From Pseudomonadota bacterium (GTDB taxonomy: Bacteria > Pseudomonadota > Gammaproteobacteria > Ga0077536), in assembly GCA_027618655.1 (NCBI GenBank), contig JAQCEL010000010.1, positions 1 through 40,775 on the forward strand: a DNA stretch of 40,775 bases. Reading direction: 5' to 3'. Shown here one piece after another: positions 17,349 to 24,523 of the stretch (positions are counted from its first letter, which is position 1; each line of letters opens with the position of its first letter). The position numbers and the translations under genes are program-made. The notes under the pieces are model-generated. The model did not search any database and was not told the origin of the DNA. It worked only from the letters and a program-made list of their open reading frames with translations.

Positions 17349-17766
17349 CGCTCGTACTCCTCTAAATTAGCTCAATCAGTAGAAAGGAGTGCCACTCGGG
17401 ATCCTAATTTTTCTACAGTAGGTACAAGTTAAATTCCAATGTTCGTGCATAACGCACTGATTTGGTGAAACGCGGAGTCACACAGATCTCCCTCGTCAGA
17501 TCTCGACATCCTTTAGCCACCATAAGGGAATTCTAACCCTATTCCGAGATCGTAGACGCCGTTTAGCCTGTCCGGATTTTCCCAACAACGCGGTTTACGC
17601 GGGACAACGCGAGCGGCGTCATTCATCTCCTTCACATGTCAATCTACCAGTAGGTCTGACCGAGACCTGAAGGGTTCTTGCAATTCCACAATTTCATATC
17701 CACGGCGGACGCGTTCTAGTACATTCTGACCCCACGCAATTGTGGTTCAATTGAAGGATCCCGCGC
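17349..17766. other. Divergent promoter region between LLM oxidoreductase and P450
   Basis: No coding frame of note. It must hold both promoters. A 6-bp inverted repeat lies at 17652-17668. Near the P450 start, CCACAATT (17686-17693) and AATTGTGG (17738-17745) form a second, widely spaced inverted pair. These are candidate operators for a local regulator such as the AraC protein; no consensus is recognised. Confidence 0.4.
17652..17668. repeat. Short inverted repeat upstream of the P450 gene
   Basis: AGGTCT and AGACCT flank a 5-base centre, about 100 bases before the P450 start. Candidate operator only. Confidence 0.3.
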
Positions 17767-18978
17767 ATGACTATGCCATACGTCGACATATCCGACGGTA
17801 GAAGTTTCACCCAAGGCTTCCCGCACGAATTCTTTACGTGGTTGCGTGAACACGATCCGCTTTACTGGCATGAACCCACTGATGTTACTCCAGACGGTGA
17901 AGGATTTTGGGTCGTGAGCCGCCATGCTGACGTGGACACCATCATCATGGATCCTAAAACATATTCTTCTGACAAAGCGGGCGGACGAACCGCCGGCGGC
18001 ACGACTATTAAGGACGAAATATCGGCCGGTAATGCCATGAATCAAACCGACGATCCGTTGCACCGCCGCTTACGCGCAACCGTGAACGAAGGCTTCACCG
18101 TCAAAGCGATCGGCGAACTAGAGGAAGAACTACGCTCGCGGACGCGCAAGCTACTCGGCGAAATTTCTAGCGGCGATCACGTCGATTTCGCAATGCGTAT
18201 CGCGCGCGAGATACCGACCCAAGCAATCTGCATCGTGCTTGGCGTGCCAGAAGAAGATCGGCTGATGCTTGCAGACTGGATTGATCGCGGAATCGAGACC
18301 CAATCGGACGCCGTGATCGCAGTGGAGTATTCGCGAAAAATTCGCCGTTACGGTCAAGGCTTAATCGAGCGCAAACGTGCACAACCCGTGGATGACATTT
18401 TTTCGACGATCGTACACGCGCGATTTGAAACCGATGGTTCTACGCTGTCCAACAATGAACTACGGTCATTTTTCGGCTTGCTCTTTCCAGCTGGCGCTGA
18501 AACAACGACCCGCGCGATCAGTGGCGGCATGCTCGCATTAATGGAAAATCCGAACGCCTGGCAGCGGTTAAAATCAGATCCGTCGCTAATGAAAACCGCG
18601 GTCGAAGAAATTCTCCGCTGGACCACGCCATCATGCTACAAACGCCGCACCGCCACTCGAGATGTCAAACATTCTGGCAAGACCATCCGCGAAGGCGACA
18701 AAGTCACGTTCTGGGAAATGTCCGCCAATCGCGATGACCGAGTTTTCAATGATCCCTTCTCGTTCGATGTCGCACGATCGCCAAACAAACATCTTGCGCT
18801 CGGCGCCGGGATCCATTTCTGCCTGGGTTCGGCGCTGGCCCGCTTGGAATTGAAAGTCGTGTTCGAAGAGTTGCTTAAATGCGGGCTCAATTTCACGCTT
18901 GACGGCGATCTCGTGTGGACACCAAATAATCGACTCGTCGGACTCATGTCGCTACCAGTGAAGGCTAAGGCCGCCTAA
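17767..18978 (+). CDS. Cytochrome P450
   Basis: Soluble bacterial P450 of 403 residues, normal length, using heme and an external ferredoxin for O2-dependent hydroxylation. The oxygen-binding helix has FPAGAETTTRAI, the ExxR motif is in EEILRWTTP, and the heme-ligand C352 lies in LGAGIHFCLGSALAR. The start at 17767 has AAGGA eight bases upstream; a second ATG two codons on is equally possible. Its style resembles actinobacterial CYP125/CYP124-type enzymes that hydroxylate steroid or isoprenoid side chains, but this is only a general resemblance. No ferredoxin or reductase gene lies alongside. It converges on the MFS gene, with stop codons overlapping by four bases. Confidence 0.93.
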   Translation: MTMPYVDISDGRSFTQGFPHEFFTWLREHDPLYWHEPTDVTPDGEGFWVVSRHADVDTIIMDPKTYSSDKAGGRTAGGTTIKDEISAGNAMNQTDDPLHRRLRATVNEGFTVKAIGELEEELRSRTRKLLGEISSGDHVDFAMRIAREIPTQAICIVLGVPEEDRLMLADWIDRGIETQSDAVIAVEYSRKIRRYGQGLIERKRAQPVDDIFSTIVHARFETDGSTLSNNELRSFFGLLFPAGAETTTRAISGGMLALMENPNAWQRLKSDPSLMKTAVEEILRWTTPSCYKRRTATRDVKHSGKTIREGDKVTFWEMSANRDDRVFNDPFSFDVARSPNKHLALGAGIHFCLGSALARLELKVVFEELLKCGLNFTLDGDLVWTPNNRLVGLMSLPVKAKAA

Positions 18979-20171
18979 TGCGATTCTTGCGGGGTTAATT
19001 TGGGCGCGCCAAGCAGTAGGATAAATGCCGCGAAACACGTTGCTCCGGCGACGCCAAATATCGTTGGATAGCCAGTCGCTATCGCGAGCATCCCTAAGAA
19101 ATAACTGCCGGCCGCAAAGCCAATATTGAACGCGCCGTGGACGGCGCCCATTGCTTTGCCACGCTGGCTTTCGGGGGCGTAGTCGACAGCCACAGCGTTG
19201 AGTGCTGGATAGAACATTCCGTGGGCTAAACCGAGCAAAGCGCCGGTTAAGAATAAGCCAAGCGGCTCAAGCCATATGAGTGCGAATGGCGCGCATACGT
19301 AGAGCAGTAAGGCGGCCTTGGCGACTCTTAATCTTCCTAATCGATCAGCGAGTCCACCGAGGCCGACGCGAACCGACATCGCGGCCACTGCATAGGCCAG
19401 AAGGAACGTCGACACCTGCGAGAAACCAAGCGTCAGAGCCCAAGGTTGGTAAAACGTAAAGACACCGCCGAATGTCACACCCACCATCACGAGCACGATC
19501 AAGACGCGTTGCAAACCGGGCCGGCGAATAACTTGCAACATACTCGTTGGGTTGTCGCGCGTGCGAATTTTACGCGGTTCCGGAATGAGGAGTACCAGGA
19601 GCGCGCCGATACCCGCGGCAATGACGGTCATACCGAATACAAGCGCCCAACCGAATTGTTGCGCGATCCATTCTGCCAGCGCAGGACCAATGGCATTAGT
19701 CGAGATCATAACGGCGCCGAATAAACCAATCGCTTGCCCAAGGCGCGCAGGCGGCGCGATATCTGTGGCTAGTGTCGATAAAGACACATAAAAAAACGTG
19801 AAAGCGAACCCTTGCAAAATTCGCAGAATCCACAGTAGCGGCCCGACACTATCGACGATCAGAAACCCGGCACAGGCCACCGCGAATAACACGGCACCCA
19901 AGGATGCAAATCGTTTGCGCCCATGTCGATCGATTAAACCGCCAACGAGCGGAACGGAAATTACCGAAGCAAGCCAAGAGATAGCACTCACGCTACCAAT
20001 CGTGGATGCGTCGGCGGCCAACTGAACGGCGAGAAATTTTGGCAGTAGAAAGTAGGCCGAAAAAGACAGGCCGAATATCGCTGCGCTGACTAATAGCAGC
20101 CCGAATTCGCGCGTGAGTAATGGTGCTCGAGGGCCCGCGGGGCGACCTGGAAGCGTCGTATCGGTCGTCAT
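18975..20171 (-). CDS. MFS transporter
   Basis: Inner-membrane secondary transporter of 398 residues with about 12 hydrophobic segments, the usual MFS layout. The loop after helix 2 carries the MFS signature GGLIDRHGRKRFASLGA, and the matching second-half loop has LGGLADRLGRLRVAK. This places it among drug-efflux-like or small-solute MFS proteins, but the substrate cannot be told. It converges on the P450 gene with overlapping stops, so the two may be antagonistic at the transcript level. Its 5' end lies only 47 bases from the ISAzo13-family element, so its native promoter has probably been separated or replaced. Transcription from the IS, which points the same way, could now drive it. Confidence 0.9.
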   Translation of the reverse strand: MTTDTTLPGRPAGPRAPLLTREFGLLLVSAAIFGLSFSAYFLLPKFLAVQLAADASTIGSVSAISWLASVISVPLVGGLIDRHGRKRFASLGAVLFAVACAGFLIVDSVGPLLWILRILQGFAFTFFYVSLSTLATDIAPPARLGQAIGLFGAVMISTNAIGPALAEWIAQQFGWALVFGMTVIAAGIGALLVLLIPEPRKIRTRDNPTSMLQVIRRPGLQRVLIVLVMVGVTFGGVFTFYQPWALTLGFSQVSTFLLAYAVAAMSVRVGLGGLADRLGRLRVAKAALLLYVCAPFALIWLEPLGLFLTGALLGLAHGMFYPALNAVAVDYAPESQRGKAMGAVHGAFNIGFAAGSYFLGMLAIATGYPTIFGVAGATCFAAFILLLGAPKLTPQESH

Positions 20172-20181
20172 AATTTACTCG

Positions 20182-21477
20182 TTATCTTAGTTTCGCCGCT
20201 AAGCATCTGTCGCACTTAGGGTCCGTGACAAAACTAGTCGATCGGTTTCGGCATGCGCTGTACAACGAGCGAGGCTCTATCGTGTAGTTCCACTCGCCAT
20301 GAAATCGATGGGGTCTTATCTTGACCGTTGCCATGTCGGCGTCGGATACCTTGCGCCCTTTGTCGTAGCCGTGTGAGTCGAGTTCACATTGCACTTCAAG
20401 TCCCGTTGCTGTCGTTGTCGCTGCGATCAAATTCACCACTGTTTGATAGGTATGCAACGGCTTGCCGCGCCAGTTCATCGTGATAAATGAAAATAGGCGA
20501 TGCTCGATCTTGTTCCACTTGCTCGTCCCAGGCGGAAAGTGACACACCGTGATCGGCAGTTTGAGTTCGTCAGCAAGCCGCTGTAACTCAAGTTTCCACA
20601 GCCGCGTTCGGTATCCGTTGCTGCCACCACAATCCGCCGTAATGAATAACCCGTCCGCCTCAGGGTATCGTTCCTCGCCCATCGTGTACCACCAGCGACG
20701 GATTGTTTCTACGGCAAACTCCGAGGTATCCGCGCTGATCCCAACGCTCACCCAGCCGGAGTTGTCCTGCAGATCGTATACACCATACGGACTCACTCGA
20801 CCCAACTCACCCTTGAAATCATGAACATCTACCGGCTCGGGTTCGCCCTTCGGTCGATATTCCCGACCACCGTTCTTATAGGCGCCAACCAGCTCTTTCT
20901 TCTTCGTATCAACCGAGATCGCCGGATTGTCTGTTTCGAAATGCCGCTTGGTTTGTGCGTTGATGTACTCAAACTGCGCATCCCGATCGGCATGCTGCGC
21001 GCCTTCCAGTGTCTTGCGGTTCGCTTGAAGCCGGTAGTCTAAGTACTTCAGTAAGCGACCTACCGTTCGATAACTCACCGCGTGCCCCATGCACACCAAT
21101 TCTTCCGCCAAAACCCGAAGGCTTTTGCACGTCCAGCGCAACGCCGACTCTGGATCGCCTCGCGTACTCGGCTCGACCAGCGCCTCCAATGCGACCAATA
21201 ACTGCGGATCTTCTTCTATCTTGCGCCGCCGTCCCCCACCGGGGCGACGCACTCGACGCTTCTCTTCTGCCCGCACTTCAGCTTCGTTGCGGCGACGCAG
21301 TTCGTTGATCCCTTTGCCGATCGTTGACGGCACGATGCCCGTCCCGCGATGCACCAACGCGATGCCCCCACGACCCAGCGTCATCGCTTCCGACGCCGCC
21401 CACTCGCGCCGACCGCGCTCATCCAGCGAACCGCGGATTAAACGATACTGCTCTCTGATTTGCTCTTCGGTTTTCAT
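20182..21477 (-). CDS. ISAzo13-family DDE transposase
   Basis: Transposase of up to 431 residues. The N-terminal part has a helix-turn-helix-like region and an Arg-rich RRPGGGRRRKIEEDPQ linker that is typical of the family. The catalytic core has VDTKKKELVGAYKNGG, LFITADCGGSNGYR and CHFPPGTSKWNKIEHRLFSF, supplying the acidic triad. The frame does not stop inside the element. It reads through the left terminal repeat and ends outside it, adding a short Cys-rich tail (KCDRCLAAKLR). A shift of one frame near codon 400 would instead end at TAG 20236-20234, at the inner edge of that repeat. So either the tail is normal for this copy or a small frameshift has altered the C-terminus. The catalytic part looks intact. 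Confidence 0.88.
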   Translation of the reverse strand: MKTEEQIREQYRLIRGSLDERGRREWAASEAMTLGRGGIALVHRGTGIVPSTIGKGINELRRRNEAEVRAEEKRRVRRPGGGRRRKIEEDPQLLVALEALVEPSTRGDPESALRWTCKSLRVLAEELVCMGHAVSYRTVGRLLKYLDYRLQANRKTLEGAQHADRDAQFEYINAQTKRHFETDNPAISVDTKKKELVGAYKNGGREYRPKGEPEPVDVHDFKGELGRVSPYGVYDLQDNSGWVSVGISADTSEFAVETIRRWWYTMGEERYPEADGLFITADCGGSNGYRTRLWKLELQRLADELKLPITVCHFPPGTSKWNKIEHRLFSFITMNWRGKPLHTYQTVVNLIAATTTATGLEVQCELDSHGYDKGRKVSDADMATVKIRPHRFHGEWNYTIEPRSLYSACRNRSTSFVTDPKCDRCLAAKLR

Positions 21478-21533
21478 GACCCGAGAGCCTGATCTCGTTT
21501 AGACTATCCGTCAAGTTATTTTGGCACGGGCCC
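20219..21533 (-). mobile_element. ISAzo13-family insertion sequence, 1315 bp
   Basis: Imperfect terminal inverted repeats are seen: GGGTCCGTGACAAAA at the left end and GGGCCCGTGCCAAAA read inward from the right (13 of 15 identical). Both ends are flanked by TA (20217-20218 and 21534-21535), consistent with a TA target duplication. It holds one transposase gene reading leftward. It lies between the MFS gene and the cyclase gene, 47 bases from the MFS start. Confidence 0.82.
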
Positions 21534-21614
21534 TAAAGGCCGTTCGTTACTTACAATTTAGAGAAACCACTGCGAGCCCATCGTGCGGGGCGTGCTCTTT
21601 ATCGCATTGATTGT

Positions 21615-23396
21615 TCAGTCAACAACGCAATCCTGTTCATGCCCAAGTCCCGCCTTAACAAGACCGTCTCGGTAATGCATCAGATCTTCTGCTCGTCGAA
21701 AAGGCATACGCGAAAGATGCACTTCTAAGTCAAAATCCGGATATGCATCCAGATAGATTTGCGCCATCGCTCGTGCCTCATCAAGTCGACCAGCATTAGC
21801 GAAAGTCGCAGCGATCCAACGATGGAAATAACTTGTTGGATTGTCTAGTTTTCCCCACTCGGCGATTGCATCGTCGTAACGCCGTGCGTTGAAATACGCG
21901 ACGACGTAAATGGACCGCTGCCATTGTGCGAGATTCTGGGTCAAACCAAAAGCCTGATCGAGCCGTTGGAGTGCTTCCTTCGGCGCGCCATTGTGGCTTA
22001 GCACTGTGGCTAGGAATACGTAGCCATCTGGATCATTTGGATTTAGCGCAATGCCTTTTTCAAGCGATTCGAGCGCCTTGTCCAGGTTTTTGCTGTAAAA
22101 GTAAACTTGTCCAAGAGCGAGTCGGTTGGAATGGGACGCCGGATTTACAGCGACACCTTGCAGCGCGATCTCTAGCGCCTTGGCCAGTGTGCCCTGCGGA
22201 TCATCGGTCCAATATTCGTTATAGGCACTCAGGTAACTCCACGCCAAGCTAGCGTAGGCACGCCCGTACTCCGGATCCACCGCGATGGCTTGCTCGTACA
22301 ATTTTCGCGCCGCGCAATTGTCTTGTTCGTTCAAACGAAACCACAGCTCTCGGCCGCGTAACACGAGTTCGTAGGCTTGGAGGTTTTCCGTTCGCTCGTC
22401 GCTGCGTGAACGTCGGCGCTCGCTGTCGAGTAATTTTCCGATCAGGGTCGCGACGATCTTTCCGGTTAATTCATCTTGCACTGCAAAGACGTCTTCGAGC
22501 CGGCGATCGTATCGCTCAGCCCAAAGGTGGTGACCGGTGACGGCTTCGACCAACTGGGCGGACACGCGAACTCGGTCTCCGCCTTTGCGCACACTTCCTT
22601 CGAGGATGTAGCGAACTTTCAATTCTTCGCCGACGGTTTTCACATTGACCGCTTTGCCCTTGTAAGTGAATGTCGAATTTCGCGCCATGACCACCAATTC
22701 TTGGAAGCGTGATAATTCGGTAATGATGTCTTCGCTGATACCGTCGGCGAAATAAATCTCGTCGGCATCGTCGCTCATGTTTGTAAAGGGTAGGACTGCG
22801 ATAGACGGCCGGTCAGGTAGTTGATTATCGGACTGCTTAGCACGGCTGGCCGGGTCTGAGTTCGCGCCGCGTGTGGCGTGTCCAATTTGGTAGACCCGGA
22901 TCGGACGCACGATATTCTTCACTTCGTGCTCACCTATAAATTCAATCGCCGGTTGAATTTTACCTTCGATAAAATCGTGTACTTGGCCCGAGACCGTTAT
23001 ACCGCCGGGTTGAGCAAGACTCTCTAGCCGTGCCGCGATATTGACCCCGTCGCCATAAATCGTTCCGTCTTCTTGCTCAATGACATCGCCGAGATTGACG
23101 CCGATGCGAAACTGCATCTGACGCTCGCTCGCCAACGGGGCGTTAAGTATTGCAATCGACTGTTGGATTTCAAGCGCACACTGAACTGCGTCGACGACAC
23201 TACTGAAGACCGCTAGCACGCTGTCACCGGAGGTATCGACGACCCGTCCATCGTGGGCCGAAACGTGCTTACGGAATACGGCTCGAGATGAATTAAGTGC
23301 GCTTAATGTCGCGTGTTCGTCCACGCCCATTAATCTCGAGTAGCTCACGACATCCGCACTTAGGATCGCGGCAATTCTGCGCTTCGCGTCTGTCAT
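21615..23396 (-). CDS. Class III adenylate/guanylate cyclase with TolB-like and TPR C-terminal part
   Basis: Protein of 593 residues from the ATG at 23396; the frame extends to 23456. The N-terminal cyclase domain (about 5-170) has the metal ligands D15 (ILSADVVSYSR) and D58 (DTSGDSVLAVF), and the N-x-x-x-R pair in GDGVNIAARLES, so it looks catalytic. A linker leads to a TolB-like segment (IAVLPFTNMSDDADEIYFADGISEDI). Six or so tetratricopeptide-like repeats (NPASHSNRLALGQVYFYSKN and NPNDPDGYVFLATVLSHNGA among them) complete the protein. This architecture is common in alphaproteobacteria and some gammaproteobacteria. Product cAMP is likely, but cGMP is not excluded. It is the last gene of a leftward block with a transporter bearing a cyclic-nucleotide domain. 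Confidence 0.88.
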   Translation of the reverse strand: MTDAKRRIAAILSADVVSYSRLMGVDEHATLSALNSSRAVFRKHVSAHDGRVVDTSGDSVLAVFSSVVDAVQCALEIQQSIAILNAPLASERQMQFRIGVNLGDVIEQEDGTIYGDGVNIAARLESLAQPGGITVSGQVHDFIEGKIQPAIEFIGEHEVKNIVRPIRVYQIGHATRGANSDPASRAKQSDNQLPDRPSIAVLPFTNMSDDADEIYFADGISEDIITELSRFQELVVMARNSTFTYKGKAVNVKTVGEELKVRYILEGSVRKGGDRVRVSAQLVEAVTGHHLWAERYDRRLEDVFAVQDELTGKIVATLIGKLLDSERRRSRSDERTENLQAYELVLRGRELWFRLNEQDNCAARKLYEQAIAVDPEYGRAYASLAWSYLSAYNEYWTDDPQGTLAKALEIALQGVAVNPASHSNRLALGQVYFYSKNLDKALESLEKGIALNPNDPDGYVFLATVLSHNGAPKEALQRLDQAFGLTQNLAQWQRSIYVVAYFNARRYDDAIAEWGKLDNPTSYFHRWIAATFANAGRLDEARAMAQIYLDAYPDFDLEVHLSRMPFRRAEDLMHYRDGLVKAGLGHEQDCVVD

Positions 23397-23621
23397 GTTG
23401 GCAAGATATCCATTAACAGTAAAGTTACTTTCGCGGCCGACATGGGTGTCAGCCATGAGCTCTCGTCGACGTGTTTCAAGTCCATTGTACGCCGATACCC
23501 ACGGCCTCCCGAACCGGGTGCGCCGGATCTAGATGGGGCGCGTTGTCCAAATTACAAGGGAGCGGCTTCTTCAAACCTGGTGAGGCTCCTAGTTTATTGG
23601 TCGAATCGCCAATATCGCTGT

Positions 23622-24410
23622 TCAAATTGCGCTTAGGAAATCGCCGAGCGCGCGATTAAATTCTTGGGGGCGTTCGATATTCGAGACATGCGCAGCATCA
23701 AGCTCTACATAGACCGATCCGGCCACCCGTTTTTGCATCTCTCGCATTGCGGCGACTGGCGCACCTTGATCGTGCATTCCGGAAATAAACAGGGTCGGCA
23801 ATTCGATTTGCCCGAGGCGTTCCAGATAATTTAGTTGCTTTAACGCGCCGCAGCACCCTAAATAACCTTTTACTGGAGTCGCCGCGATCATCGATCTCAC
23901 TGCAGCCATTTCTTCTGGACGTGTTTTGATCGTGGGTTCCGTGAACCAACGTTGCAGGGTTCCGTCAAGAATCGGCTCGAGTCCTCCGGCAGTAATTGCG
24001 GCAATACGCTCGTCCCATATTTTTAAGCCTTCGGCAGGAATCGTGGCAACGCAATTCGCTGAGCAGATGCTCAGGAGGCGGTCGGGATGATCAAGTGCCA
24101 GACCGAGTGCTGTCATGCCGCCCATTGAGAGGCCCACAAAATGCGCTCTCTCGATATTAAGCGCGTCCATGAGTGCCACCGCATCGTTGCACAATTGCTC
24201 GAAGCTGTAGGGTCCCGGGGTAACTTCAGATTTGCCGTGTCCTCGGTGATCGTAGCGAATGACTCGAAAATCTGCCTTGAAATGGTCGACCTGTGGTTGC
24301 CACATCGTGATGTTCGCACCGAGCGAGTTTGAAAACACGATCGGCGGGCCGTCGGCTCGCCCTTCGTCCGAATAATGCGTCTCCATGCTTGCAGTTTTGA
24401 TCATCTTCAT
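23622..24410 (-). CDS. Alpha/beta hydrolase, 3-oxoadipate enol-lactonase-like
   Basis: Cytosolic hydrolase of 262 residues. The catalytic triad is visible: S95 in the nucleophile elbow GLSMGG, D214 in SGMHDQGAP and H241 in DAAHVSNIE. The oxyanion block FSNSLGANITMW and RYDHRGHGKS are typical of PcaD-like enzymes, which open 3-oxoadipate enol-lactone in the beta-ketoadipate pathway. The family also contains many esterases and lactonases with other substrates. No other pca genes are seen here, so the pathway link is weak. The ATG at 24410 has AGAGGA about ten bases upstream. It lies between the transporter and the cyclase, all leftward, probably co-transcribed. Confidence 0.85.
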   Translation of the reverse strand: MKMIKTASMETHYSDEGRADGPPIVFSNSLGANITMWQPQVDHFKADFRVIRYDHRGHGKSEVTPGPYSFEQLCNDAVALMDALNIERAHFVGLSMGGMTALGLALDHPDRLLSICSANCVATIPAEGLKIWDERIAAITAGGLEPILDGTLQRWFTEPTIKTRPEEMAAVRSMIAATPVKGYLGCCGALKQLNYLERLGQIELPTLFISGMHDQGAPVAAMREMQKRVAGSVYVELDAAHVSNIERPQEFNRALGDFLSAI

Positions 24411-24523
24411 GAGTTCGAGATCCTCTATGTTGGTGGTCGTGGCAGGGTGCCACGAAATACGTAGTTGTCGCGTCCGCGTGCACGTTGCAATGCGGTGTGC
24501 TGTCCGTGTCGACTGTCGATTTC

